50,268 nucleotides of DNA from Clostridiales bacterium (GTDB lineage Bacteria; Bacillota; Clostridia; Christensenellales; Aristaeellaceae), in assembly GCA_015056365.1 (NCBI GenBank), contig SVGM01000006.1:1-50268 (forward strand), written 5' to 3'. The notes beneath the pieces are model-generated. The model searched no databases. It saw only the letters and a list, made by a program, of their open reading frames with translations, and had not been told where the DNA came from. The translations under genes were made by a program, and so were the position numbers. This document shows, one piece after another, positions 31,880 to 41,118 of the stretch (position 1 is its first letter; each line of letters begins with the position of its first letter).

Positions 31880-31908
31880 TTGAAAATGCGAATGAATGCA
31901 TGTATAAT
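31880..31908 (+). promoter_or_regulatory. Promoter of the small secreted protein gene
   Basis: TTGAAA (31880-31885), 17 bases and a perfect TATAAT (31903-31908), 26 bases before the start codon. Confidence 0.8.
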
Positions 31909-31934
31909 CAAATCAAAGCGAAGGAGGTCTTCCT

Positions 31935-32441
31935 ATGAAAAAATACGGTATACGTCTTCTTTCATTGTGTCTTGTGCTGTGCTTTCTTTTGGGAAATGCA
32001 AGCGCGTTGACTTTTGATCTTTCGAAATGGTCATCTTTTGGGACCAAATCTTACGAGTTTGGCTTCCACAAGAACGACGAGGGCCTGACCTGGGCGGAGT
32101 GGGAACGAAAGACCAAGGGCGTCAACTTCTGCGTAAAGTTGCATAACTTCTCCGATAGTCATTATATTGACGGCTACACGTTGGAGATCAGTGCGCAGAA
32201 CGTTTATGAGGAACCGATCCTGCTCAAGTGCTCTGACGGCGATTGGTACGAGTCGCTCTGGTATACCGGCGACAAGACCTATAAACCCGGACGCATTGCT
32301 TATTCTGAGTATTTCTTTATTGAGGGCGACGAGAAGATCAAATATATCTCTGTCTCCCTGGTCAAGTACCACGTGAAGAATGTAGGAACGGTGGAAGTGG
32401 ACTCAGCCGATCGCAAGACCTTGACCTGGACCATCGATTAA
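31935..32441 (+). CDS. Small secreted protein of unknown function
   Basis: The 168-residue protein has a clear signal peptide (MKKYGIRLLSLCLVLCFLL, cleavage near NASA, about residue 24). The mature part has about 145 residues rich in aromatic residues (many W and Y), with two cysteines (in NFCVKL and LKCSDG) that could form a disulfide. Predicted beta-strands dominate. I recognise no family. AAGGAGG precedes the ATG and a strong promoter and terminator make it a separate, probably well-expressed gene. Confidence 0.8.
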   Translation: MKKYGIRLLSLCLVLCFLLGNASALTFDLSKWSSFGTKSYEFGFHKNDEGLTWAEWERKTKGVNFCVKLHNFSDSHYIDGYTLEISAQNVYEEPILLKCSDGDWYESLWYTGDKTYKPGRIAYSEYFFIEGDEKIKYISVSLVKYHVKNVGTVEVDSADRKTLTWTID

Positions 32442-32463
32442 GGAAACCCATCAAATACATTGA

Positions 32464-32495
32464 CCTGCCGCACGAAAACTGCGGCAGGCCTTTTT
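32464..32495 (+). terminator. Terminator of the small secreted protein gene
   Basis: CCTGCCGCA (32464-32472) pairs with TGCGGCAGG (32480-32488) over a 7-base loop, followed by CC and five T. Confidence 0.9.
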
Positions 32496-32548
32496 CAATA
32501 GATAGCCTTGTCTTTCGAGAAAATAATGGAATTTCATTCCCAAACAAA

Positions 32549-32591
32549 ACAACGAGGGTTGGACAGCCCGACGGCTTCCTTCCCTCGTTGT
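32549..32591 (-). terminator. Terminator of the glycogen phosphorylase gene
   Basis: On the minus strand ACAACGAGGG (from 32591) pairs with CCCTCGTTGT (to 32549) across a 23-base loop that is itself able to pair, followed by TTTG and further T. Confidence 0.7.
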
Positions 32592-32636
32592 TTATTTCAA
32601 GGACTGTTACTCCTTACGCGCTTGCGTGCAGGGTCA

Positions 32637-35090
32637 TCAGTCCTCCAGGCGCTGGATGTGCCAGATCTTCTCGTTATACTCACGGATGGTGCGGTCGGAG
32701 CTGAAGAAGCCGGACTTAGCCACATTCATGATGGACATATGCAGCCACTTCTGACGGTCCTGATAGTCCTCCATGATGCGGCGGTTGGCCATGGAGTAGG
32801 AGCCGAAGTCCTTGAGCACGAAGTAGGGATCGGGCATGTTGCCGTACTCGCCAATCAGCAGGTTGTGATAGAGATCCTGCATCACGTGGGGCTCGTAGGG
32901 GAACAGGGTACCGTCCAGCCACTGGGTCATGGCCTTGCGGATCTCGGCGTTGTTCTCAAAGATGTTCATGGGGTTATAGTTGCCCTCACGATACATGCTT
33001 TCCACGGTGTCGGCGCGCATACCGAAGATGTAGATATTGTCTGCGCCTACCTGCTCGTAGATCTCCACATTGGCGCCGTCCATGGTACCCAGGGTCACTG
33101 CGCCGTTCATCATAAACTTCATGTTGCCGGTGCCGCTGGCTTCCTTGCCGGCGGTGGAGAGCTGTTCGCTGATTTCAGTAGCGGGCATCAGCACTTCGGC
33201 GGTGGAAACGTCATAGTTCTCGATGTAGACGATCTTGAGCATCTTGCTGGCGCGGGGATGTTCTTCGATCTTCTTGGCCAGGGCGTTGATGTAGCGGATG
33301 ATCTGTTTGGCACGCCAGTAGCCGGGAGCAGCCTTGGCGCCGAAGAGGAACAGGCGCGGCGGCATGGTGAAGGTGGGATCGTCACAGATGCGGTTGAAGA
33401 GCACCTGCACATGCAGGGCGTTGAGCATCTGGCGCTTGTACTCGTGCAGGCGCTTGGCCTGAGCGTCAAAGATGAACTCGGGGTCGATCTTCACACCCTG
33501 ACGGGCTTCCAGCAGCTTGGCCAGGCGTTCCTTGTTCTGCTTCTTGACCTTGTCAAACTTCTCCTGGAAGGCAGCGTCGTCAGCGTAAGGTACCAGGTCC
33601 TCCAAACGGGAAGCGTCGGTGGTGAAGCCTTCGCCGATGGTTTCCTTGAGCAGGTCGGTCAGACCATGGTTGGCAGCCAGCAGCCAGCGGCGATGGGTGA
33701 TACCGTTGGTGATGGCAGAGAACTTTTTCTTGTTCAAAAGCCAGTAGTCATGGAAGATGGTGTCATTGAGGATCTTGCCATGGAGCTGGCTAACGCCGTT
33801 AACGCTGTAGCTCAGGGCAACGCACATATTGGCCATGTGCACCTGACCGTAAGCGATGATGGCCATGTGGCCGATGCGCTCCCACTGATCGGGATAGCTG
33901 ACGAACAGACGCTCGCACAGGCGGCGGTTCATCTCTTCCAGAATCATGAAGATGCGGGGCAGGGTGGTCTTCATCATGTCCACGGGCCACTTTTCCAGAG
34001 CCTCGGCCATGACGGTGTGGTTGGTGTAGGCCATGCAGCGGCTGGTGATGCGCTCAGCAGCCTCCCAGCTCAGACCCTCCTGGTCGATCAAGAGGCGCAT
34101 CATTTCGGGGATGGCCAGACCGGGATGGGTATCGTTGATGTGGAACACGGCCTTGTCAGGCAGCAGATCGAAGTTGTTGCCATAGTATTTTTTAAAATTC
34201 TTCAGGGCGTACTGCAGCGTGGCGCTGACAAAGAAGTAGTGCTGCTTCAGACGGAGCATCTTGCCTTCGTAGTGCTTATCCTCAGGATAGAGCACCTTGG
34301 AGATCACTTCGGCCATCTGCATCTCTTCCATGGCCTTCATGTATTCGCCTTCGCCGAAGGAGCGCAGGTCGATACGCTCGCGGCTGCGGGCGGACCAGGT
34401 ACGCAGGGTATTGACGCAGTTGTTCTTGTAGCCGACGATGGGCATATCGTAGGGCACGGCGTCGATGGTGTAGGCGTCCTTGAGACGGAACACCTTACGG
34501 CCGTTTTCTTCGTATTCGTCCACATAGCCGCCGAACTGCACCTGGCAGGTATCCTCGGTGGCAGCGATTTCCCAGACGTTGCCGTTCTGCAGCCAGTTAT
34601 CGGGCAGCTCAACCTGCTGACCGTCCACCAGCTTCTGGCGGAACAGGCCGTACTCGTAGCGAATGGTGCAGCCCATGGCAGGCAGCTGCTCGGTGGCAAG
34701 GCTGTCCATGAAGCAGGCAGCCAGTCGGCCCAGGCCGCCGTTGCCCAGGGCGGGTTCCGGCTCCTCAGGCAGGATGCTGAGCAGATCGATGTCCAGCTCC
34801 TTGAGGGCTTCCTGATAGACTTCCTCGCTGGTCAGGTTGATCAGGTTGCAGTCCAGCAGCCTGCCCATCAGGAATTCTACGGAGAGATAATATACACGCT
34901 TGCCGCGCGCCTTGTGGCGGTTGGAGCGAGAAATCATCCACTTCTGCATCATCTGATCGCGCACAGTGGATGCCACGGCTTTATACAGCTGCTGCTTGGT
35001 GGCTTCCTGAACGGTCACGCCGTTGTAGCGCTGCAATTTGCCAATGATGCTTTGTTTGACGGATTCTTTGTCAAAGCGGGTAGTTGGCAT
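32637..35090 (-). CDS. glgP: Glycogen/starch/alpha-glucan phosphorylase
   Basis: The 817-residue protein is a full-length phosphorylase. Early blocks include YYLSVEFLMGR and ALGNGGLGRLAACF; the pyridoxal-phosphate lysine is K658 in EASGTGNMKF, followed by NGAVTLGTMDGANVE. It releases glucose-1-phosphate from the ends of stored glucan using phosphate, in the cytosol. AAGGAGG precedes the ATG. It stands alone with its own promoter and terminator; no other glycogen genes are in the window. In spore-formers glucan stores can fuel sporulation, which would fit nearby genes but is only inference. Confidence 0.95.
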   Translation of the reverse strand: MPTTRFDKESVKQSIIGKLQRYNGVTVQEATKQQLYKAVASTVRDQMMQKWMISRSNRHKARGKRVYYLSVEFLMGRLLDCNLINLTSEEVYQEALKELDIDLLSILPEEPEPALGNGGLGRLAACFMDSLATEQLPAMGCTIRYEYGLFRQKLVDGQQVELPDNWLQNGNVWEIAATEDTCQVQFGGYVDEYEENGRKVFRLKDAYTIDAVPYDMPIVGYKNNCVNTLRTWSARSRERIDLRSFGEGEYMKAMEEMQMAEVISKVLYPEDKHYEGKMLRLKQHYFFVSATLQYALKNFKKYYGNNFDLLPDKAVFHINDTHPGLAIPEMMRLLIDQEGLSWEAAERITSRCMAYTNHTVMAEALEKWPVDMMKTTLPRIFMILEEMNRRLCERLFVSYPDQWERIGHMAIIAYGQVHMANMCVALSYSVNGVSQLHGKILNDTIFHDYWLLNKKKFSAITNGITHRRWLLAANHGLTDLLKETIGEGFTTDASRLEDLVPYADDAAFQEKFDKVKKQNKERLAKLLEARQGVKIDPEFIFDAQAKRLHEYKRQMLNALHVQVLFNRICDDPTFTMPPRLFLFGAKAAPGYWRAKQIIRYINALAKKIEEHPRASKMLKIVYIENYDVSTAEVLMPATEISEQLSTAGKEASGTGNMKFMMNGAVTLGTMDGANVEIYEQVGADNIYIFGMRADTVESMYREGNYNPMNIFENNAEIRKAMTQWLDGTLFPYEPHVMQDLYHNLLIGEYGNMPDPYFVLKDFGSYSMANRRIMEDYQDRQKWLHMSIMNVAKSGFFSSDRTIREYNEKIWHIQRLED

Positions 35091-35136
35091 TTGGGGTCCT
35101 CCTTAAGATACGTGGGTATTACATGACAACTTGCGT

Positions 35137-35165
35137 ATTATATCAGAAATCATCGGATTGCGCAA
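35137..35165 (-). promoter_or_regulatory. Promoter of glgP
   Basis: On the minus strand TTGCGC (35160-35165), 17 bases and a perfect TATAAT (35137-35142) with an extended -10 TGA. It lies about 45 bases from the start codon. Confidence 0.75.
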
Positions 35166-35249
35166 ATATCACATCTGGTCGCTTTGGAGTCGTTTCCATC
35201 ATTTTCTATGGTAATGAAATTGGCCTCATTGAGGAAAAAAGAAAAAATG

Positions 35250-35265
35250 TGTTTCACGTGAAACA
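35250..35265. other. parS site (ParB binding), perfect consensus
   Basis: TGTTTCACGTGAAACA, identical to the site at 30665-30680, here in the divergent glgP-addA intergenic region and without extended flanking symmetry. It is 5.8 kb to the right of the origin-like element. Confidence 0.9.
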
Positions 35266-35295
35266 AACACCGGCTGAGGGCATCTGGCGCATTGC

Positions 35296-35324
35296 TTGTC
35301 AAGGCAGCAGGTTTGCGATACAAT
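35296..35324 (+). promoter_or_regulatory. Promoter of addA
   Basis: TTGTCA (35296-35301), 17 bases and TACAAT (35319-35324), 60 bases before the addA start codon. Confidence 0.7.
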
Positions 35325-35383
35325 AAGCTATCAAAAAAAACGAATGCTGAAAATTGCCTCGCTGCAGGAAAGGAGCCGGGAAA

Positions 35384-38300
35384 ATGTCCGATATGCGCTT
35401 TACGCCGGAACAATACAGCGCCATCATGGCGGATCCTCAGGAGCTGCTGGTCTCCGCTGCGGCAGGCAGCGGCAAGACGGCTGTGCTGGTGGAGCGGATT
35501 CTTCGGCTGATCCGGGAAAAGCACATCAGCATTGACCGGATGCTGGTGGTCACCTACACCCGCGCCGCGGCTGGCGAGCTACGGGAAAGGCTGGAACTTC
35601 GTCTCAGCGAAGCTGCGCGCAGCGAGCCGGAGCTGTCGCAGCAGCTGGAAAAGCTGGGCATGGCGCAGATCAGCACCATCCATTCCTACTGCCAGCGGGT
35701 GATCAAGGAGCATTTCCGCCATTGCGGCGTGGATCCTCAGTTCACCCTGTGCGACGAGCGCACCAAAAACAACCTCTATCAGGAAAGTCTGAATCAGACA
35801 CTGGACAGCGCCTATGCCGCGGCGGCGGATCATGCCGACCTTCACGCGCTGCTTTCTGTGCTGCCGGAAAAAGAACTGGTTCCTGTGGTGGATCTGCTCT
35901 ACCGCTTTCTGATGACCCGCCCAGATCCCATGGGCTGGATGCGCAGTCAGTCCGCGCTGGTGTGGAGCCGGGAGATGCTGGAGGAGCATCCCCTGTGCCA
36001 GATGCTGCTCAACGAAAGCGAGCTGATTTTGGCGTCGGCTTACAGCGCATGGGAGCAGGCGGAGAAGCTGACCCACAATCCGGCTTTCCCCGAGGGCTAC
36101 CTGAAAACCATCGCCGCCGACCTGGATACCCTGGGCCTTGTGCAGGACAGCATCCGCAAGGGGCTGGGTGCGCTGTGCAGCACAGTGGGCCAGACAAAGT
36201 TTGTCACGCTGGCCCGGGTGAAGCCCGACAGCACCGAGGCCGCTGCGCTCACCGCCCTGTTCCGCGATCTGCGGGATGAATACAAAGCCGCCGTGACGGA
36301 GATCAAGAAGCTTTTGCCGGATGATCTGGACGCGGCTCTTTCGGATATGAACCGGATGACCCCTGCCCTGCGGGGGTTGGAATGGATCATGGAGGCCCTG
36401 CTGAGTACTTTCCGCAGCGTAAAGCAGGAGCATGGCGTGCTGGACTTTGACGATCTGGAGCATATGACGCTGGAGGTGCTGGCGGAGCCGGAACTGAGCC
36501 GGCTGGAAAGCAGCCGGTTCGATGCGGTGTTCGTAGATGAATATCAGGACGTAAGCGCCATTCAGGAGGCGATCCTGAACGGGCTCAAGCGTCAGGACGG
36601 AACCCAGTCGTTCTTTTATGTGGGCGACGTGAAGCAGAGCATCTATCGCTTCCGCCAGGCAGAACCCACGCTGTTTCTGAATAAGCTGGACACCTTCAGC
36701 CAGGAGGAGGACGCGCCCCAGCGCAAGATCGTCCTCAACCGGAATTTCCGCAGCCGGGAGACAGTGCTCAGCAGCGTGAACCGGGTCTTCCGCCATGTGA
36801 TGGACCGGCGCGTGACCGAGATCGACTACGACCGAAGCGCCATGCTCTACCCGGGTAGACCCTCCGTGGAGGACCCAGCCACGGAGCTGCACGTGCTCCC
36901 AAGCGATGCCTACGACAAGCGGCACCGGATTACCGCCCAGGCGGAATGGATCGCCCGGGATATCCAGCGCACCGTAGGGCAAAGCGTGATCAGCGCTGAC
37001 GGCAGCCGATCCGAGCCGCTGCATTACCGGGACATTGTTATTCTCATGCCGGTGGTGAAGAATCTGGCGGACAAGGTGGAGGCCGTGCTGGTGAAGGCAG
37101 GCATCCCGGTGTATGTGGATGCGGCCATGAACGCCATGGGTTCTGAGGAAGTGACCCAGGTAGCGCAGCATCTGATGCTGCTGGACAATCTGAAAAACGA
37201 TCTGGCGCTGATCGCGGAGCTACGTTCGCCGCTGTTTGATATGAGCGAGCAGGAGCTGACCGAGATCCGCCTGCGAAAGCCGGAGAGAGAAGCCAGCTTT
37301 CTGGATGCGCTCACCTTCTGCGCCGAAACGGAGCAAAGCGCGCTGGGGGCGCGGTGCCGTCAGGCGCTGGAAATGCTGCATCATGAACGCTTCCTTTACC
37401 GCAGCATGCCGGTGGAGGAATATCTGTGGGACTTTCTGATGCGAAGCGGCCTGTACGCCCACTACGGCTGTCAGCCCGGGGGCAAGCTTCGTCAGGCCAA
37501 TCTGCGAATGCTCTGCCACAGGGCCGGGGAATACGCCCAGGCGCACGCCGAGGGGATGCAGGGCTTCCTGTCCACCCTGCGGGACGGCGGAGACAGCACG
37601 TCACCCACCGTGGTCAATCCCTGGGAGGACGTTGTCCGGATCATGACCATTCACAAATCGAAGGGTCTGGAATTTCCCACGGTGTATCTGATGGGTCTGG
37701 AGGACGCCATCACCAAGCGCCGCACCACCAAAACCCTCTCCATGCATCCCCAGCTGGGTCTGGGGCTGATGTACAGGAACCACAAGGCGCGTACCAAGCG
37801 CACCACGCTGCTGCAGGCCTGTATCGATCTGCGCAGCGCGGTGGAAATGCGCGCAGAGAAGGCAAGAGTGCTTTATGTGGCCATGACCCGTCCCAAAAAC
37901 CGGCTGGTGATGGTGGGCATGAGCTCATCCGGGCTGGAGGAAGTGCGCAGCAAAGCGGCGCTCAGGGGGAGCGGCGCAGGCAGCATCGCTAAGGTGCGAA
38001 CCGCCAAAACCTTGATGGACTGGCTTTTGCAGACCATCGATGAAGAAGAGATCACTTCCGAAAAGAATGACAAATTTGTTTCCGACAGTTTACTGTCGAA
38101 AAGTGAAAATCAGGGCAGTGAATCCACAGTTCCCACATGTTTTCCACAAAAAACAGGGGATTGGCAGGTCGTTTTCCACAGTGAAGACGAAGAATCAAGG
38201 GGTTCACAGGAAACGAAAAATGTCAATACGGATTTGGACGAAAAATTATTACCTTTTGATTACATTCTTCCCGTGAGCGATTCGGCGGAGGATCCCCTCT

Positions 38301-39028
38301 CGCCGCTGCGCACCATGCCCAGCCTGCCGCTGAAGGTGGGCGTGACGGCGCTGTGCCGCGCCATTCGGGAGCAGAGCCCGGTGGAGTCGGAGGAGGAAAC
38401 CGCCGAGCAGAAGCGCTATCCGCTGCTGAGCCGCCAGCCCAGGCTGCTGTCCTCCCTGCCGGACAAGCCCCAGTTTCTCGCCCCCCGGGAAGAGGACCAG
38501 GCCATCCTGCGGGGCGTATGCACCCATCGGCTGCTCAGCGCTATATTGATAGAAGAGGCTCGGCAGGCGTCCCAGCAAAACCGGATCCCCGCCTATCTGG
38601 AAGAAGAGATCCGCCGGCTTCAGGAGCAGGGCGTGATGACCGCCGAGGAAGCCCAGGCTGCCGACCGGCGCATGGTGGCACGCTACCTGATGAGCGACGA
38701 AGGCCAGCGAATGCTCCACGCCGAAACCATCCGCAGGGAATGGCCCTTCAACCTCAGGGTAACGGAACCCTTTCCCACGATGGTGCAGGGCGTAATCGAC
38801 CTGTGCTATCTGGAGGAGGGCGCATGGGTGCTGCTGGACTTCAAGACTGACTGGGTGGAGCAGCTGGATGATCTGTGGGATCGCTACGGCATGCAGCTGT
38901 CGTTCTACTGCCGCGCCCTGGAGGCGGGCACCCCCTATCCGGTGAAGGAATACGGGCTGTATTCTCTTAGGTTGGGTCAAAAAATCACCCGCATCCGCCA
39001 AAAAGATGAAAAAAAGATCAACTTGTAA
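35384..39028 (+). CDS. addA: Helicase-nuclease AddA
   Basis: The protein has 1,214 residues from the ATG at 35384, with AGGAG 8 bases upstream. It is a UvrD-type helicase fused to a RecB-type nuclease: Walker A AAAGSGKT with K31, VVTYTRAAAGELRERL, Walker B VDEYQD, GDVKQSIYRFRQAEP, IMTIHKSKGLEF, then a C-terminal nuclease with D1152-F-K1154. AddA works with AddB to resect double-strand breaks for recombination. addB normally precedes addA, but here glgP does, so addB must be elsewhere or replaced. Codons for residues about 890-965 are AT-rich and low in conservation, unlike the rest of the gene, and hold DnaA-box-like strings. Confidence 0.93.
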   Translation: MSDMRFTPEQYSAIMADPQELLVSAAAGSGKTAVLVERILRLIREKHISIDRMLVVTYTRAAAGELRERLELRLSEAARSEPELSQQLEKLGMAQISTIHSYCQRVIKEHFRHCGVDPQFTLCDERTKNNLYQESLNQTLDSAYAAAADHADLHALLSVLPEKELVPVVDLLYRFLMTRPDPMGWMRSQSALVWSREMLEEHPLCQMLLNESELILASAYSAWEQAEKLTHNPAFPEGYLKTIAADLDTLGLVQDSIRKGLGALCSTVGQTKFVTLARVKPDSTEAAALTALFRDLRDEYKAAVTEIKKLLPDDLDAALSDMNRMTPALRGLEWIMEALLSTFRSVKQEHGVLDFDDLEHMTLEVLAEPELSRLESSRFDAVFVDEYQDVSAIQEAILNGLKRQDGTQSFFYVGDVKQSIYRFRQAEPTLFLNKLDTFSQEEDAPQRKIVLNRNFRSRETVLSSVNRVFRHVMDRRVTEIDYDRSAMLYPGRPSVEDPATELHVLPSDAYDKRHRITAQAEWIARDIQRTVGQSVISADGSRSEPLHYRDIVILMPVVKNLADKVEAVLVKAGIPVYVDAAMNAMGSEEVTQVAQHLMLLDNLKNDLALIAELRSPLFDMSEQELTEIRLRKPEREASFLDALTFCAETEQSALGARCRQALEMLHHERFLYRSMPVEEYLWDFLMRSGLYAHYGCQPGGKLRQANLRMLCHRAGEYAQAHAEGMQGFLSTLRDGGDSTSPTVVNPWEDVVRIMTIHKSKGLEFPTVYLMGLEDAITKRRTTKTLSMHPQLGLGLMYRNHKARTKRTTLLQACIDLRSAVEMRAEKARVLYVAMTRPKNRLVMVGMSSSGLEEVRSKAALRGSGAGSIAKVRTAKTLMDWLLQTIDEEEITSEKNDKFVSDSLLSKSENQGSESTVPTCFPQKTGDWQVVFHSEDEESRGSQETKNVNTDLDEKLLPFDYILPVSDSAEDPLSPLRTMPSLPLKVGVTALCRAIREQSPVESEEETAEQKRYPLLSRQPRLLSSLPDKPQFLAPREEDQAILRGVCTHRLLSAILIEEARQASQQNRIPAYLEEEIRRLQEQGVMTAEEAQAADRRMVARYLMSDEGQRMLHAETIRREWPFNLRVTEPFPTMVQGVIDLCYLEEGAWVLLDFKTDWVEQLDDLWDRYGMQLSFYCRALEAGTPYPVKEYGLYSLRLGQKITRIRQKDEKKINL
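38121..38180 (+). other. Cluster of DnaA-box-like sites within an AT-rich insert of addA
   Basis: TTTTCCACA occurs exactly at 38140-38148 and 38172-38180; AATCCACA at 38121 and GTTCCCACA at 38129-38137 are weaker. The segment 38060-38270 encodes a low-complexity linker between helicase and nuclease parts, so it is free to carry DNA signals. Binding by DnaA is untested. Confidence 0.4.
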
Positions 39029-39103
39029 CAAAATTATTTCTTTTGTAACGGAACAATTCTGCGTTTTCGATCGTATATTTTCATGGACAGGTGAAATTAG
39101 GTA

Positions 39104-39132
39104 TTGATTTTACAGGCATTTCCCTGTACAAT
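39104..39132 (+). promoter_or_regulatory. Promoter of the peptidoglycan-binding lipoprotein gene
   Basis: TTGATT (39104-39109), 17 bases and TACAAT (39127-39132), about 88 bases before the start codon. Confidence 0.7.
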
Positions 39133-39219
39133 ACAACGTGACGCGGTATACGCCAGCGTCGAAGAAAGAATTCATATGTCTGTAACATATACGATGAATT
39201 GGAAATGGAGTGTGGTTGC

Positions 39220-40974
39220 ATGAAGCAAAACGTTCCCAATGGGCAGAAGATGGGAAAGCGGCTGTTGCTCCTTGGCATGCTGGTGCTTGCCTGCGCAGTG
39301 CTGACCAGCTGCTATACCGAGCCTGACCGCGCCTTTAATAACAATCAGACCGGACTGGATATCAACGGCGGCGCCACCTTCCAGACCGTTATTACCAATA
39401 CCCCCAACGTAACGGCCACCCCCACCCCCACGCCCACCAATGCGGCCAACCAGCAGACGGGCGCCGATCAGCAGATCAACTGGGACGATTGGGTCTGGGG
39501 CAACGACGCCGCCACCAATCCCCCCAGCAATGTTGTCACTTCTCCGCCCAACAATACGGGCAATTCCATCGGTACCAGCATCACCGTCAATATCCCTGCC
39601 ACTCCCACCCCCACGCCCAAGGCCGACAATACGGGCAGCAGCTCTTCCTCCACCGGCTCTTCCAGCGGCACCCTCAAGTCCGGCTCCTCCGGCTCCGAGG
39701 TCAAGCGTCTGCAGCAGCGCCTCAAGGAGCTGGGCTACTACACCGGCAGCGTGGACGGCGACTACGGCAGCGGCACGGTGAATGCCGTCAAGGCCTTCCA
39801 GCGCAACAACAACCTGACCGCTGACGGCGTGGCCGGCAGCAAGACCCTTGAGTCGGTGTACAGCTACTACGCCGTCAAGGCAAACGCCACCGGCAGCGGC
39901 AACGGCAGCAGCAACAACAACAAGCCTGCCGCTACGGCCAAGCCTGCTGCCACCTCCATCCCTGCCAACAGCTACACCAACGGTAAGACCGATATCTACC
40001 TGCGGCTGAACAGCACCGGCGCTCAGGTGAAGATCCTGCAGAACCGTCTGATCGTGCTGGGCTACCTCACCGGCACCGCGGACGGCGAGTTTGACGCCAC
40101 CACCGAAGCGGCGGTCAAGGCCTTCCAGAAGCGCAACGGCATGTATGACGACGGCGTGGCGGGCCCCGATACCCTGACCAAGCTGTACTCCTCCTCTGCC
40201 AAGAAGGCCGACAGCGTTGTGGGCAATCTGGGCTCCCTCCGGCAGGGCGCCACCGGCTCCGCTGTCCGTGCCCTGCAGAAGAACCTGCGCACCCTGGGCT
40301 ATTACACCGGCAGCGTGGACGGCGACTATGGCGCCGGCACCGTGGCAGCCGTCACCGCCTTCCAGGCAGCCAACGGCCTCACCGCCGACGGCATCGCCGG
40401 CAAGACCACCCAGAACGCCATCCTGCAGGCCATCAACGGCGGCAGCACCGGCGGTTCTTCCTCCGGCAACAACGGCTCCTCCAATCCCGTCACCTACGGC
40501 TCCACCGCCACCAGCAACGGCTATACCACCATCTCCGGCACCAGCGGTTCCACCGCCAACGTGTCCGCAGTGCAGTCCGCGCTTTCCGCCAAGGGCTACT
40601 ACAATGGCAGCCTGGACGGCGACTATGGCTCGGGCACCGAGGCCGCTGTGAAGGAATTCCAGCGCAGCAACGGTCTGCGTGTCACCGGCATGGCCGGCCC
40701 CAGCACCCAGCGCCTGCTCTTTGGCGGCACTGCGGCCAGCGGCAGCTATACCAAGCTGGAGCTGGGTTCCTCCGGCTCCAAGGTCAAGACCCTGCAGTAC
40801 GCCCTCTACGAGCTGAAGTATTACGACGGCAACATCACCGGCAACTATGACGCCGCTACCGAAAGCGCCGTCATGCTGTTCCAGGATTGCAACGGTCTGG
40901 ACATCGACGGCGTGGCCGGTCAGATGACCCAGCAGCTGCTGTATTCCTCCAGCGCCATTCCCTGTAACAAATAA
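39220..40974 (+). CDS. Lipoprotein with five peptidoglycan-binding domains
   Basis: The protein has 584 residues from the ATG at 39220, with GGAG 9 bases upstream. The signal ends in the lipobox LTSC with Cys31. A proline/threonine-rich stretch follows, then five PG_binding_1 domains of about 60 residues separated by Ser/Gly or Asn-rich linkers. Three contain LGYYTGSVDGDYG or near variants, and all end in a [DN]G-[VIM]-A-G-x-x-T segment. Such domains bind peptidoglycan. No catalytic domain is attached, so the protein probably ties the membrane to the wall or scaffolds the spore cortex. Domains 1 and 3 are very alike, pointing to recent duplication. Confidence 0.9.
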   Translation: MKQNVPNGQKMGKRLLLLGMLVLACAVLTSCYTEPDRAFNNNQTGLDINGGATFQTVITNTPNVTATPTPTPTNAANQQTGADQQINWDDWVWGNDAATNPPSNVVTSPPNNTGNSIGTSITVNIPATPTPTPKADNTGSSSSSTGSSSGTLKSGSSGSEVKRLQQRLKELGYYTGSVDGDYGSGTVNAVKAFQRNNNLTADGVAGSKTLESVYSYYAVKANATGSGNGSSNNNKPAATAKPAATSIPANSYTNGKTDIYLRLNSTGAQVKILQNRLIVLGYLTGTADGEFDATTEAAVKAFQKRNGMYDDGVAGPDTLTKLYSSSAKKADSVVGNLGSLRQGATGSAVRALQKNLRTLGYYTGSVDGDYGAGTVAAVTAFQAANGLTADGIAGKTTQNAILQAINGGSTGGSSSGNNGSSNPVTYGSTATSNGYTTISGTSGSTANVSAVQSALSAKGYYNGSLDGDYGSGTEAAVKEFQRSNGLRVTGMAGPSTQRLLFGGTAASGSYTKLELGSSGSKVKTLQYALYELKYYDGNITGNYDAATESAVMLFQDCNGLDIDGVAGQMTQQLLYSSSAIPCNK

Positions 40975-41011
40975 ACGAAATTCGACGTCATTGGACGCGA
41001 TTCGCGGGTCT

Positions 41012-41052
41012 TGTGGGCTCTGCCCACACCTGGCAGGGGGATGATCCCCCTG
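41012..41052. repeat. Two-hairpin intergenic element
   Basis: TGTGGGC-tct-GCCCACA (41012-41028) is followed by an odd palindrome with 9-base arms CAGGGGGAT/ATCCCCCTG around one G (41034-41052), then TGCACCCCGC overlapping its end. Layout matches the element at 20754-20799. Confidence 0.7.
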
Positions 41053-41078
41053 CACCCCGCATTTTTGCAATCATCTGA

Positions 41079-41118
41079 AACGAACTGCCACGTAAAATTG
41101 TGGCAGTTCGTTTTCATT
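41079..41118 (+). terminator. Terminator of the peptidoglycan-binding lipoprotein gene
   Basis: AACGAACTGCCAC (41079-41091) pairs with GTGGCAGTTCGTT (41100-41112) across an 8-base loop, followed by a T-rich run. Confidence 0.9.
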
